From contig JAGHZY010000034.1 of the NCBI GenBank assembly GCA_017745175.1, forward strand, positions 1-45,704: a stretch of 45,704 bases of DNA. Direction: 5' to 3'. The position numbers and the translations under genes were made by a program. The stretch is from Sphingopyxis sp. Its GTDB lineage: Bacteria; Pseudomonadota; Alphaproteobacteria; Sphingomonadales; Sphingomonadaceae. The number at the start of each line of letters is the position of its first letter. The stretch's first letter is position 1. This document shows, piece by piece, positions 8,791 through 18,189 of this stretch. The notes beneath the pieces are model-generated. The model saw only the letters and a program-made list of their open reading frames with translations. It was not told the origin of the DNA and ran no database searches.

Positions 8791-10107
8791 ATGGTCGGTC
8801 GACCGCAGACGCAAAGCGTGATCGGCCCGCCCGACATCCCGTCGCGGCCTGCCATTTCAGACGACGTGGCGCCGGCGCTCTTGCGGCCCTTGCGGCCGCC
8901 AGCCTATGAGCGGTTGATGACCGACGCTTGCCCCACTGCCGACCAGCACCGGAGTCTGACGGCGGACGTGGCAGGCCACCGGCTCGAACTGCTCTTCGAC
9001 GGCGGCGACCGGCTGGCGCGCCTGCTCGACCTGGTCAATGGCGCGATGCACAGCATCGACATCATCATGTATATCTTCAAGGGCGATGCGGCGGGCACCC
9101 GGATCGTCGACGCATTGCTCCTCGCAGCAAAGCGCGGCGTCCGCGTACGCGCGGTCATCGACAGCTTCGGATCGGGTGACACACCCGACAGCCTGTTCGC
9201 GCCGCTGCGCGCGGCGGGAGGCAGCGTCATCTTCTTCTCGCGCCGCTGGCGTTCAACCTATCTGATCCGCAATCACCAGAAGCTCGTCCTGATCGACGAA
9301 TATACCGCGATCACCGGCGGCTTTAACATCGCCGACGATTATCTGAGCCCACCGCGCAGCGACTGCTGGTTCGATATCGGAATGATCGTCAGGGGGCCAA
9401 CCGTCGCGCGCGCGGCGCAATGGTTCGAGGAAATCTACGATTATACGGTCAACGACGACGGCAAGGTCCTGACCCTGCGGCGCCTGATCCGCGAGTGGCC
9501 GATCGACGGCGGGGCGATCTCATGGCTCGTCGGCGGGCCGACCCAGCGCCTGTCGCCGTGGGCCCGGGCGGTGCGCGCCGACCTCGCGGACGCGCGACAG
9601 CTCGACATGGCGATGGCCTATTTCTCGCCCGGCCAAGGCATGCTCCGCCGGCTCGGGCGCGTCGCACAGCGCGGACGAGCCCGTTTCGTGATGGCGGGCA
9701 AGTCGGACAATCCCGCAACGATCGGCGCCTCGCGGCTGCTCTACGGCTATCTGCTGCGCAAGACCGCCGACGTCTGGGAATATCGCCCGTGCAGGCTGCA
9801 CATGAAACTGATCGTCATCGACGATGTCGTTTACATCGGATCGGCCAATTTCGACGTCCGCAGCCTGTTCGTGAACGTCGAGGTGATGGTGCGGATCGCC
9901 GATGCGGGCTTCGCGGAGAAAATGCGCAATTTCCTTTCGAGCCTGCGGCCCGACTGCGAAATCATCACGCCGGAATCGCACAAGGCACGCGGCAGCTGGC
10001 TGACGCGGATACGCTGGACGCTCGCCTGGTTCGTCGTCGGCGTTGTCGACTATACCGTGTCGCGGAAACTCAACTTCGGGCTGGGCGACCCGGATCCTGA
10101 GGTTTAG
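8791..10107 (+). CDS. Phospholipase D-family / cardiolipin synthase-like enzyme
   Basis: 438 residues. Two HKD motifs mark a two-domain PLD fold: His162-x-Lys164-x4-Asp169 in NHQKLVLID, followed by GGFN, and His337-x-Lys339-x4-Asp344 in HMKLIVIDD, followed by GSANFD. Such enzymes transfer phosphatidyl groups, as in cardiolipin synthesis from two phosphatidylglycerols, or hydrolyse phosphodiesters. The C-terminus has a possible membrane-associated helix (WTLAWFVVGVVDYTV). There is no N-terminal membrane pair as in ClsA, so it resembles the ClsB/C type. ATG 8917 is an alternative start that would drop a poorly conserved leader. Its stop overlaps the stop of the convergent PmtA-like gene by three bases, both of which act on lipids (inference). 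Confidence 0.85.
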   Translation: MVGRPQTQSVIGPPDIPSRPAISDDVAPALLRPLRPPAYERLMTDACPTADQHRSLTADVAGHRLELLFDGGDRLARLLDLVNGAMHSIDIIMYIFKGDAAGTRIVDALLLAAKRGVRVRAVIDSFGSGDTPDSLFAPLRAAGGSVIFFSRRWRSTYLIRNHQKLVLIDEYTAITGGFNIADDYLSPPRSDCWFDIGMIVRGPTVARAAQWFEEIYDYTVNDDGKVLTLRRLIREWPIDGGAISWLVGGPTQRLSPWARAVRADLADARQLDMAMAYFSPGQGMLRRLGRVAQRGRARFVMAGKSDNPATIGASRLLYGYLLRKTADVWEYRPCRLHMKLIVIDDVVYIGSANFDVRSLFVNVEVMVRIADAGFAEKMRNFLSSLRPDCEIITPESHKARGSWLTRIRWTLAWFVVGVVDYTVSRKLNFGLGDPDPEV

Positions 10108-10742
10108 TCCTTCCAGCCCCAGAAGAGGAAGCATGGCGGGACATTCACCCATTCGAACGCATTGTCGATGCGGCTGAAATGCGCCGCGAGGAAATCGCGC
10201 GCGCGGGCGCGAAACTGATAGACGAGGAAGGCGCCGCCGGGGCGCAGCACGCGGTGCGTTGCCGCAGCGATCGCAGGGCCGACGCCGGCCGGCAGCGTCG
10301 AGAAGGGCAGGCCCGAGAGCACATAATCGGCCCGTTCGAACCCATGCGCGCGGACGATCGCCTCGACGTCGGCAGCTGATCCGTGAACCGCGACGAAACG
10401 GCTGTCGCGGATATCCTTGCGCAGATAGTCGATGAAATCCTCGTTCGTGTCGATCGCGATCAGCATGGCGTCGCCCGCCATGCGCTCGAGCACGGGGCGG
10501 CAGAAGGTCCCGACACCCGGGCCATATTCGACGAACAGCCTTGTATTCTTCCAGTCGACGGGACGCAGCATGTGGCGGATCAGCGTCGGCGACGACGGCA
10601 CGATCGAACCCACCATGACCGGATGCTTGATGAAACCGCGGACGAACATGCCCCACGGCCCGAAAAAGCGTTTGAGGCCCTCGCGAAGCCGGCGGGCCAG
10701 CGGGGCTTTCGATTGCTGGGCCTGCGCCCGGGAATTGGTCAT
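10104..10742 (-). CDS. PmtA-like phospholipid/rRNA-type methyltransferase
   Basis: 212 residues. Conserved features are GFIKHPVMVGSIVPSSPTL near the N-terminus, motif I LFVEYGPGVGTF, AIDTNEDFIDYL and SGLPFSTLP, in the pattern of bacterial phosphatidylethanolamine N-methyltransferase (PmtA) and KsgA-like relatives. The SAM site is clear; the lipid substrate is inferred from the family. ATG 10742 follows the 147-bp divergent gap to the MFS gene. It converges on the PLD-family gene with overlapping stops. Confidence 0.78.
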   Translation of the reverse strand: MTNSRAQAQQSKAPLARRLREGLKRFFGPWGMFVRGFIKHPVMVGSIVPSSPTLIRHMLRPVDWKNTRLFVEYGPGVGTFCRPVLERMAGDAMLIAIDTNEDFIDYLRKDIRDSRFVAVHGSAADVEAIVRAHGFERADYVLSGLPFSTLPAGVGPAIAAATHRVLRPGGAFLVYQFRARARDFLAAHFSRIDNAFEWVNVPPCFLFWGWKD

Positions 10743-10888
10743 GATGGCTTTCGCGTTGTTGCGGTTGATCAAATGCGTGGCAAAATCGTGACCGCCGCGC
10801 AAGGAAAGAGTCTGTCTTGACTCTGGACAGGCAGCCTTCCGTGTGTAGGGAGAGGCGGCGTTACCGGACAAAACAGGGAGGGGCGGAC

Positions 10889-12196
10889 ATGGCGACACCA
10901 TCGCATTCCATCCCCTCGGACCGCATGGCGGTGCTCTTTGCCGTGATGCTCGTCGCCGCGGCGGGCAATACCGCGATGCAGTCGATCCTGCCCGCGATCG
11001 GCGCAAAGCTGCATATCCCCGACGTCTGGGTCAGCCTTGCCTTCAGCTGGTCGGCGTTGCTGTGGGTGCTAACGGCACCGCACTGGGCGCGCCAGTCGGA
11101 CAAGCGCGGACGCAAGGCGCTGATGGCGCTTGGTGTGACCGGCTTTCTGTTATCGATGGCGCTGTGCGGCCTCATGCTGTGGCTTGGCCTGTCCGGCTGG
11201 CTCGCCGCCGGAACCACCTTCATCCTCTTCGCGCTGTTCCGCAGCCTCTACGGCGGTCTCGGTTCGGCGGCGCCTCCCGCCGTGCAGGCCTATGTCGCCG
11301 CGCGCACCGACCCCGAGCAGCGGACGCAAGCGCTGTCGCTCGTATCCTCGTCATTCGGGCTTGGCACCGTGATCGGCCCCGCGATTGCGCCCTTCTTCAT
11401 TCTACCCGTTGTCGGGCTCGCCGGGCCGCTGCTCGTCTTCGCGCTGATCGGTTTCGGCGTACTCGTTGCCCTGCGGTGGCGCCTGCCCGACGATGTCCCG
11501 CGCTTTGCGGCGCGCGGCGCGATCGTTTCCTATCCGACGACCGGCGCCTCCCCCCAGACCGCCGCCGAAGAAGCCGAGGAGCAGGTCCTCGATCAGAGCG
11601 AGCCCCACCCTCCCCTGCGCTGGACCGACAGGCGGGTGCGTCCTTGGCTTTTCGCCGGACTTCTCGGCGGTCAGGCGCAGGCGATGGTGCTCGGCGTGAT
11701 CGGCTTCCTGATCCTCGACCGGCTGAACCTGCGCCCGCGGCCCGACGAAGGCGCCGCAATGACCGGAATTGTGCTGATGGCCGGGGCGTTCGCGACCCTG
11801 CTGTCGCAATGGGGCCTGATCCCGATCCTGAAAATGTCACCGCGTACCGCGGTACTGTCCGGCGCCGCACTGGGCGGGACCGGAACCGTCCTGACCGGCC
11901 TCTCTTTCGATTTTCACGGCATCATCATCGGTTTCGCGCTCGCATCGCTCGGCTTCGGGTTGTTCCGTCCGGGCTTCACTGCGGGCGCGTCCTTGTCGGT
12001 GCCGCGACGCGATCAGGGTAGCGTCGCGGGCATGACCGCATCGATCAACGGCTCGGCCTATATCGTGTCGCCCGCGGTCGGCGTCCTGTTATACAACTGG
12101 CACCCGATGGTCGCCTACACTTTGATGGCGGGCTTTTGCGGCTGGCTGGTCCTGTGGGGTTGGTCGGCGCTGCAGCCCGACCAACCCACCGGTTAG
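10889..12196 (+). CDS. MFS transporter
   Basis: 435 residues, twelve hydrophobic segments by eye. Motif A is visible in the loop between segments 2 and 3 (ARQSDKRGRKALMALG). The start is ATG 10889, with GGGAGGGG just upstream (10876-10883). The central loop (about 215-255) is hydrophilic and charged. It is a proton-linked exporter or importer by family; the layout is of the multidrug/TetA type, but the substrate cannot be read from sequence. It ends seven bases before the convergent Cdc48-type gene. Confidence 0.85.
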   Translation: MATPSHSIPSDRMAVLFAVMLVAAAGNTAMQSILPAIGAKLHIPDVWVSLAFSWSALLWVLTAPHWARQSDKRGRKALMALGVTGFLLSMALCGLMLWLGLSGWLAAGTTFILFALFRSLYGGLGSAAPPAVQAYVAARTDPEQRTQALSLVSSSFGLGTVIGPAIAPFFILPVVGLAGPLLVFALIGFGVLVALRWRLPDDVPRFAARGAIVSYPTTGASPQTAAEEAEEQVLDQSEPHPPLRWTDRRVRPWLFAGLLGGQAQAMVLGVIGFLILDRLNLRPRPDEGAAMTGIVLMAGAFATLLSQWGLIPILKMSPRTAVLSGAALGGTGTVLTGLSFDFHGIIIGFALASLGFGLFRPGFTAGASLSVPRRDQGSVAGMTASINGSAYIVSPAVGVLLYNWHPMVAYTLMAGFCGWLVLWGWSALQPDQPTG

Positions 12197-12203
12197 CAAA
12201 GGC

Positions 12204-14525
12204 TCAATCCTTCGATTCCTCATGCTTGCGCTCGCGCGACGGCTTGAGCATGCCGGGCGCGAAAAAGCCGATCGGATCGACGCTCATCGCGGCCTGCTTG
12301 ATCTCGCCCTGGATCTTTTCATAGTCCTTTTCCATCGCCTCGGTCACCGACGCGCGGGTGTCCTTCAGCGCCGTCTCGAAATCCTCCATAGTCACCGTCT
12401 CGCTGCTCATCGAGCGCTTGAGCGCGGCGAGGCCGGCGCGGCGCGTCAGATCCTCGAGGTCGGCACCAGTGAAGCGATCCGACCGTTCGGCCAGCACGCC
12501 GAGGTCAACATCCTTCGCGAGCGGCATCTTGCCGGTCTGGATTTCGAGGATGCGCTTGCGCCCTTCGGCATCGGGGACCGACACATAGATAAGCTCGTCG
12601 AGCCGCCCCGGACGCAGCAGCGCGGGATCGATCAGGTTAGGCCGATTGGTCGCGCCGATGACGACCACCGACTGCATTTCCTCGATCCCGTCCATCTCCG
12701 CGAGGATCGTGTTGACGACGCGCTCGGTCACCTGCGGCTCGCCCGATGTCCCGCTTCCGCGCGCAGGAACGAGGCTGTCGAGCTCGTCGATGAAGACGAT
12801 CGTCGGCGCCACGGCGCGGGCGCGCTGGAACAGCCGGGCGATCTGCTGCTCGCTCTCGCCATACCATTTGGACAGGAGGTCCGACGACTTGATCGAGATG
12901 AAATTGGCGTCGGATTCGCGCGCCGCCGCTTTCGCCAGCAAGGTCTTGCCGGTTCCGGGCGGTCCGTAGAGCAGAAAGCCCTTGGCAGCGCGGATGCCAA
13001 GCCGGCGAAACGCCTCGGGATTCTTCAGCGGCAGTTCGATCCCCTCGATCAGCTTGTCGCGCGCCGCGTCGAGCCCGCCGATGTCGATCCAGCGCGTCTT
13101 CGGAGCCTGCACCATCACTTCGCGCATCGCCGAGGGCTGGACGCGCTTCAGCGCATTGTTGAAGTCCTCGCGCGTCACGCGCAATTCCTCGAGCACCTCG
13201 GGCGGGATTGTCCCCGCCTCCAGATCGAGCTTGGGCATGATCCGCCGCACCGCCTCGATCGCGGCTTCGCGCGTCAGCGCGGCCATGTCGGCCCCGACGA
13301 AGCCAAATGTCGTCCGCGCGAGCTCGTCGAGATCGACATTCTCGCCGAGCGGCATGCCGCGGGTGTGGATACCCAAAATTTCACGCCGCCCCTTTTCGTC
13401 GGGAACGCCGATCACGATCTCGCGATCGAAACGACCAGGCCGTCGCAGCGCCTCGTCGATCGCGTCGGGACGGTTGGTCGCCGCGATCACGACCAGATTC
13501 GTCCGCGGTTCGAGCCCGTCCATCAGGGTCAGGAGCTGGGCAACGATGCGCTTTTCCGCCTCGCCCTGCACCTGACCGCGCTTGGGCGCGATCGAATCGA
13601 TTTCGTCGATGAACAGGATCGAGGGCGCCGATTTGGTCGCCTGCTCGAAGATATCGCGCAGTCGCTTTTCAGATTCGCCATAAGCGCTGCCCATGATCTC
13701 GGGCCCGTTGATCAGAAAGAACTGCGCCTCGCTTTCGTTGGCCACCGCCCTCGCAAGACGCGTTTTCCCCGTTCCCGGCGGGCCGTGCAACAGCACCCCG
13801 CGCGGCGGATCCACGCCGAGACGGCGGAACAGCTCGGGGTAGCGCAGCGGCAGTTCGACCATCTCGCGCAACTGGTCGATCGTCTCGCCCAGCCCGCCGA
13901 GATCGTCATAGGTGACGTCGGTGCGGCGTGCGTCCTGCGGCTCCTGATATTCGGGGAGCAGTTCGATTTCTGTATTCTCGTCGATAAAGACGACACCCTT
14001 GGGGCTCGCCGAGACGACGAGCAGACGCACCTCGGCCAGCGCATAGGCCGGCGCGTTGAGCATCTGGCGGAGCTGCGGGGGCATATCGCCCGACGGCAGC
14101 CGCTGTTGCCCGGCGGTGGCAACCGTGTCGCCCGCGACGAGCGGACGCCCGAAGAAGCTGCGTTTCAGCGCATTGGCCGATCCCTGCAGCCGCAGATTCT
14201 CCTGCGCAGGGGCAAAGACGACGCGCATTGCCGGGCGCGTTTCGACGCGACTCAAGACCACCATGTCGCCGGCGCCCGCACCGGCATTGGCGCGCTGCAG
14301 GCCGTCGAGACGAATGACTTCGAGCCCTTCGTCCTCGGCATAGGGCAGGACGACGCGCGACGCGGTGTCGCGCTTGCCCGTGATCTGGATGATGTCACCC
14401 TCGACGACGCCAAGCTCCGCCATCGCGGATCGCGGGATACGCGCGATCCCTCCGCCGCTTTCTTCAGCCCGGGCGTTGGCCACCTGCAGTTTGACCTGTT
14501 TTTCTTTTACCGCTGCGTCGGCCAA
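12204..14525 (-). CDS. Cdc48/p97/VAT-type double AAA ATPase
   Basis: 773 residues with a TTG start; GGGAGA lies six bases upstream of it. An N-domain (about 8-190) has the double-psi barrel pattern (KLQVANARAEESGGGIARIP, VVEGDIIQITG) that binds adaptors in p97 and VAT. Two AAA modules follow: D1 Walker A GPPGTGKT (248-255) and Walker B LFIDEID (304-310); D2 Walker A GPPGTGKT (521-528) and IVFIDELD (576-583). Both arginine-finger regions are present (RRPGRFDRE and LRPGRLDE). The C-terminus is charged and has no protease domain. In eukaryotes and archaea it unfolds proteins using ATP; its bacterial role is unclear. Convergent with MFS, divergent from LysR. Confidence 0.93.
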   Translation of the reverse strand: MADAAVKEKQVKLQVANARAEESGGGIARIPRSAMAELGVVEGDIIQITGKRDTASRVVLPYAEDEGLEVIRLDGLQRANAGAGAGDMVVLSRVETRPAMRVVFAPAQENLRLQGSANALKRSFFGRPLVAGDTVATAGQQRLPSGDMPPQLRQMLNAPAYALAEVRLLVVSASPKGVVFIDENTEIELLPEYQEPQDARRTDVTYDDLGGLGETIDQLREMVELPLRYPELFRRLGVDPPRGVLLHGPPGTGKTRLARAVANESEAQFFLINGPEIMGSAYGESEKRLRDIFEQATKSAPSILFIDEIDSIAPKRGQVQGEAEKRIVAQLLTLMDGLEPRTNLVVIAATNRPDAIDEALRRPGRFDREIVIGVPDEKGRREILGIHTRGMPLGENVDLDELARTTFGFVGADMAALTREAAIEAVRRIMPKLDLEAGTIPPEVLEELRVTREDFNNALKRVQPSAMREVMVQAPKTRWIDIGGLDAARDKLIEGIELPLKNPEAFRRLGIRAAKGFLLYGPPGTGKTLLAKAAARESDANFISIKSSDLLSKWYGESEQQIARLFQRARAVAPTIVFIDELDSLVPARGSGTSGEPQVTERVVNTILAEMDGIEEMQSVVVIGATNRPNLIDPALLRPGRLDELIYVSVPDAEGRKRILEIQTGKMPLAKDVDLGVLAERSDRFTGADLEDLTRRAGLAALKRSMSSETVTMEDFETALKDTRASVTEAMEKDYEKIQGEIKQAAMSVDPIGFFAPGMLKPSRERKHEESKD

Positions 14526-14643
14526 GGCGTGTCTCCCGCAAAGTCATCAGAATGCGAAAGATAGGATGGTGGTTCCCGATTTGCGACCCCCGGAAACATC
14601 TTTGGCCCGTGCGATTTTATGACGCACTGCACAAAATTCTGGC

Positions 14644-15558
14644 ATGTCCGCCAGCCACATGCCATCATCGACAACCGAGATGCCACGCCTTCCTCCCCTC
14701 AGCAGCATGGAAGCCTTTCTGGAGGTTGCCCGCCATGGCACCGTCAAGGCAGCGGCGACCGAACTCGGCCTGTCGATGCCCGCGCTGTCGCGCCGCATCC
14801 AGACGCTGGAACATGCTGTCGGCCGCCCGCTTTTCAACCGCCATCATCACGGGCTCAGCCTGACGGAAACCGGGCGTACGCTGCACGAACAATTGTCGCC
14901 GATTCTCGACGAGCTGCGCACGGTGATCGGCCATGTCGGCAGCCCCGACGCCTCGCTCCGCCTGCACCTCAACGTCCTGCCGCTCTTTGCGCAGCAGCGG
15001 CTGTTCCCGCGCCTTCCCGAACTCCGGCGCCAGCACCCCGAACTGCATATCGACATCGACACCATGTCGCATGCCGAAGCGCGGCTGGGTGACGGCATCG
15101 ACGCCGCGATCGCGCTCGCCCGCTCGATCGACCCGGCGCTCTATGCTGCACGGCTCGACCAGGACAAGGTGTTCCCGATCGCCTCGCGGACGCTCGCCGA
15201 CGGGAACCGCACGATCACGGTTCCCGAACAGATGCAGCGGATGACGGTACTTCTCCACCGGGAAATGCCCGAGACCTTCAACGAATGGAAAAAGGCGATC
15301 GGCATGCCCTATCTGGAGCCCGCCGGGATCGACTATTTCGATTCGGGCCCGCTGATACTCGAGGCCGCAGCACAGGGAATCGGCGTCGCCTTCATGCACG
15401 GACACCATCTCGACGACGCGCATGACCCGCGGCTCGTCCGCCTGTTCGATTTCGACGTCGACAGCCCGTACAGCTACTGGTTCGTGTGCCGCCCGCGCGC
15501 GCTACGCCAGCCCGCGGTGAAGCTCTTTCACGACTGGCTGCTCGCGGCGAAGATCTGA
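14644..15558 (+). CDS. LysR-family transcriptional regulator
   Basis: 304 residues. The winged helix-turn-helix domain (about 15-75) reads LSSMEAFLEVARHGTVKAAA and LGLSMPALSRRIQTLE; the effector domain (about 100-300) follows the periplasmic-binding-protein fold, with the GcvA-like pattern. None of the starts 14644, 14659 or 14680 has a convincing ribosome site; 14680 (MPRLPPLSS) matches typical family starts. Divergent from the Cdc48-type gene, so it might control it, which is inference only. Confidence 0.88.
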   Translation: MSASHMPSSTTEMPRLPPLSSMEAFLEVARHGTVKAAATELGLSMPALSRRIQTLEHAVGRPLFNRHHHGLSLTETGRTLHEQLSPILDELRTVIGHVGSPDASLRLHLNVLPLFAQQRLFPRLPELRRQHPELHIDIDTMSHAEARLGDGIDAAIALARSIDPALYAARLDQDKVFPIASRTLADGNRTITVPEQMQRMTVLLHREMPETFNEWKKAIGMPYLEPAGIDYFDSGPLILEAAAQGIGVAFMHGHHLDDAHDPRLVRLFDFDVDSPYSYWFVCRPRALRQPAVKLFHDWLLAAKI

Positions 15559-15561
15559 GGA

Positions 15562-15591
15562 GCGGCTCGCTTGGACCGTCCGGTCAGCCGC
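15562..15591. terminator. Weak hairpin between convergent genes
   Basis: GCGGCT (15562-15567) pairs with AGCCGC (15586-15591), and an inner GACC/GGTC pair can extend it. There is no T run. It lies between the LysR stop and the stop of the convergent methyltransferase. Confidence 0.35.
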
Positions 15592-15598
15592 GGAAATA

Positions 15599-16402
15599 TC
15601 AGCGCGACTTCCTGAACGTCATATTGAAATAGGCGCAATCACGATATTCTTCGGGGAGCGCCGACATCTGGTCCCGGTAACTCAGGACTTCCTTCATCTC
15701 GACCAGATCGAAGCCGCCACGGGCAAAATCGCCGACAAGATTCGCGACGCCCCGGATTCGTACGACACATTTTCCAGCCGAATCCGCCTGGCCGTGAGCC
15801 TTGATTTCCTGAACGGAATAAAAGTCATCGCCCGTCCGGCGGAGCGGCGAGCGGCTGACGAAGATCGTGTCGCTCGACAACCCCGACAAGGCCGAAATGA
15901 ACGGGGTCGAATCGAGGATATACTGGAGCGTCCCGATCAGGATGGACAATCCATATTGTCCCTCGGTCGGCATATCGGTCTGGAACCGGACGCGGTCGCC
16001 CAGCAACTGCATGCCGATCCGGCAGGATTCCGCGCCATCGACCACGGTATAGGGCGTATCGCCGAGAAGCTTTCGCAACAGAATGAAATTATCGCCAAAG
16101 CCGCCGCCGACATCGAGGATCGGGGCACCATGGTTGCGCTGGACCAGCTCTTTCAACGGACTCATCGTCCGTGGCAGCCCATTGCCAAATCGGATGACTC
16201 GCGCCAGCTCACGGGCCCGGTCAGCCATCGTGACCCGGCTCAATTTTCCGGCGTAGTAATTTATGTAGGACACCCATTGCGGCGTCTCCCACGGACTCGG
16301 AAGGTCGGGCGCTTCGGACAAGTCATGAAAAATATGATTGAAAGCCGCCAAACTCCAAGCTCCACCAAGGCCTACGATGCGGGCTTCTTTCGGAAAAAAC
16401 AT
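15599..16402 (-). CDS. Methyltransferase, TIGR04325 (LIC12133-like) family
   Basis: 267 residues. Motif I is ILDVGGGFGDNFILL, followed by YTVVDGAESCRIG and the loop LSILIGTLQYILDS; the family's VSRSPLRRTGDDFYSVQEI segment is present. Family members sit in surface-polysaccharide loci and are presumed to methylate sugars; that role is inferred. The start ATG has no visible ribosome site. It lies 74 bp downstream of the beta-helix gene, same strand, probably co-transcribed. Codon use is more AT-rich than in neighbours, suggesting transfer. Confidence 0.8.
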   Translation of the reverse strand: MFFPKEARIVGLGGAWSLAAFNHIFHDLSEAPDLPSPWETPQWVSYINYYAGKLSRVTMADRARELARVIRFGNGLPRTMSPLKELVQRNHGAPILDVGGGFGDNFILLRKLLGDTPYTVVDGAESCRIGMQLLGDRVRFQTDMPTEGQYGLSILIGTLQYILDSTPFISALSGLSSDTIFVSRSPLRRTGDDFYSVQEIKAHGQADSAGKCVVRIRGVANLVGDFARGGFDLVEMKEVLSYRDQMSALPEEYRDCAYFNMTFRKSR

Positions 16403-16476
16403 GATGGCGTCAAGATAATAGGATGGCGCGCAGCTTGCCGAAGCGACAAACCGGCGCAGCCCCCGTCAATGCCGCA

Positions 16477-17766
16477 TCATTGATACCCGTTCCCTTTGAG
16501 GCGTACGCCATCGATACGGCCCGTGAGGTACAAACCCCGCCGGCCGCCGGCGGTATCCATTCGCCCCACATCTACCTTCAGCATCCCCTCATCGGAGCGC
16601 AAAACCATGCGAGAGGGGTCCGCCAGCCGTCCAGTCAGGCGATTGATCGTGAGGATGCCATCGCCCGCCATATCGTGCTGCAGGACGATCGTCTTGTACG
16701 TCGTTTCCTCGGTGTTGCTGTTGTGAAAATCCAGCGAGCCGATCCGTACCGAACGCCAAAGGTCGAAAAGCGCGATCGGATAGCTGGGATAGTTTTGGAC
16801 ACGCAATTCACCGATCTGAACCGATGCCACGCGACCGATGCTCAGAGCGATGGCATTCGCGCCGGGATGACGCGGATAGTTCGGCTTCGAATCGGCTATC
16901 CTGTTCCCGTCGAGATCAAGCCGCTCGATGCGGATATCGGCATTAATGACTTTCGGGTCGTCGGACGTGATCTGCACCACCGACCCCCGTATGAAACCGA
17001 TGCGTGCCGTCACTGGCTGATATGCGCCGTCCCGATTCGGCTCGGCGTCATAGTCGCGATAGCCGACCGGGCCATCCTGAACGATCCCGGCGATCCTCGC
17101 GTCTCCTCCGGCCATCGCCACGATGCAGCGGAATATGTTCCGGCCGGTGACGACGCCTGTTGTCAGATTGCGTTGATGTTCCGCCTCGCTGGTCGTCCGG
17201 CCGTAAGTGTAAACTACGTCGCCCCGGATATTTTCGCCATGGATGTCGCCGATGACGATATCGTCAGCTGCGAAGACCGCGATCCCGTGCGAATATTCCT
17301 CACGATCGGTCGCGATGTTTCCGGTCAACCGGATATTTCCCATGCGAATATTGTTCGCGTCCTGGGGAAAGGTGACGATCGGGTGGGCCTTGCCATCGCC
17401 CGTCAGCCCGGGTTTCTGGCGAAAGGTTACACCCTCCGTACCGATGCGATAATTTGAACCGGAAAAAACGACCTCGCCAACATAGTAGGTCCCCGGCGGG
17501 AAAAGTAGCGTTTTCCCTGTTCCCTGCACCTTGTCGCGCGCCGCGTGGATCGCGGATGTCACGTCGAAGCGCGATGTACCGGCGCGGATGGCCGCATGCT
17601 GGGTAACGGGAATATAGCTCAGGACGGAGACGACCTCGCTATCGACCTCGCTATCGACCTGGGCCTTCGCGCTGTTGCTGACGGTTGTAGTCAGCGTCAC
17701 GCCGATCGCTATGGCGGCAATCCCCAATCCTGCGGCCGCCAACAAATTGCCAAATCTCAAATTCAT
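16477..17766 (-). CDS. Secreted right-handed beta-helix (pectate-lyase-like) protein
   Basis: 429 residues. An N-terminal signal or anchor segment (NLLAAAGLGIAAIAIGVTL) precedes an entry motif typical of pectate-lyase-3 folds (FDVTSAIHAARDKVQG and LLFPPGTYYVGEVVFSG). A long run of short beta-strand coils follows (VIGDIHGENIRGD, IRIERLDLDGNRI, VRIGSLDFHNSNTEE). Such folds bind or cleave polysaccharide. I see no certain catalytic triad, so activity is open. A 12-base repeat encodes VDSEVDSEV just after the signal segment. The gene is AT-richer than its surroundings and precedes the TIGR04325 methyltransferase, so the two may serve one glycan. Confidence 0.8.
   Translation of the reverse strand: MNLRFGNLLAAAGLGIAAIAIGVTLTTTVSNSAKAQVDSEVDSEVVSVLSYIPVTQHAAIRAGTSRFDVTSAIHAARDKVQGTGKTLLFPPGTYYVGEVVFSGSNYRIGTEGVTFRQKPGLTGDGKAHPIVTFPQDANNIRMGNIRLTGNIATDREEYSHGIAVFAADDIVIGDIHGENIRGDVVYTYGRTTSEAEHQRNLTTGVVTGRNIFRCIVAMAGGDARIAGIVQDGPVGYRDYDAEPNRDGAYQPVTARIGFIRGSVVQITSDDPKVINADIRIERLDLDGNRIADSKPNYPRHPGANAIALSIGRVASVQIGELRVQNYPSYPIALFDLWRSVRIGSLDFHNSNTEETTYKTIVLQHDMAGDGILTINRLTGRLADPSRMVLRSDEGMLKVDVGRMDTAGGRRGLYLTGRIDGVRLKGNGYQ
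17631..17660. repeat. 12-bp tandem repeat, 2.5 copies
   Basis: CGACCTCGCTAT occurs at 17631-17642 and 17643-17654, with a half copy to 17660. It lies within the beta-helix gene and encodes the repeated residues VDSE just after the signal segment. In-frame copy-number change would alter the length there. Confidence 0.85.
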
Positions 17767-18000
17767 CCAGCTTCCCAGTTACTCAGCAGCCGCATGATTC
17801 TCTGCAGCCCCTTATCCTGTTCGGAAAATGAATATGTCCTTGCAAGCAGAATGCGGCGCGGCGTGAAAAGTGCGGGCTTGGTCAAACCGGTGCCTAGCCC
17901 GCCCCGGGCTTGAAGCACCAGCACCGAACCGGATCAATTGCGCGCGCGGATGGCTCAAAGGCCTGCGGCCCGCTGAAGAAAATACCGATCGCTTGGAAAA
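17767..18000. other. Intergenic, 234 bp
   Basis: Upstream of the beta-helix gene and downstream of tRNA-Thr (both leftward). It should hold the beta-helix promoter. I see no gene and no clear terminator for the tRNA. Confidence 0.4.
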
Positions 18001-18075
18001 TGGTGCTGCTGGACAGGATTGAACTGTCGACCTCGTCATTACCAATGACGCGCTCTACCACTGAGCTACAGCAGC
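18001..18075 (-). tRNA. tRNA-Thr (anticodon GGT)
   Basis: A complete cloverleaf on the reverse strand: acceptor GCTGCTG pairs with CAGCAGC, D arm AGCTCAGTGGTAGAGC, anticodon stem CGTCA/TGACG with loop TTGGTAA, T arm with GTTCAAT, and an encoded CCA end at 18001-18003. It reads ACC (and ACU by wobble). Confidence 0.96.
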
Positions 18076-18189
18076 AACCGAAGCCCGCGAATGCGTGTTC
18101 GCCGGGCAGGCGCGGCCTATGGCGGGGCGCCCCGCGCCTGTCAAGGTGCGAGGCTTGACGATACGGCGATTTCGCGAGATTGGCCGCTT

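Noticed and set aside
12222..14564. Frame of 780 codons opposite the Cdc48-type gene
   Set aside because: Same GC-bias shadow; the reverse strand encodes intact AAA motifs.
18001..18075. tRNA-Thr as an integration site for an island
   Set aside because: No repeated tRNA end and no integrase found within the window.
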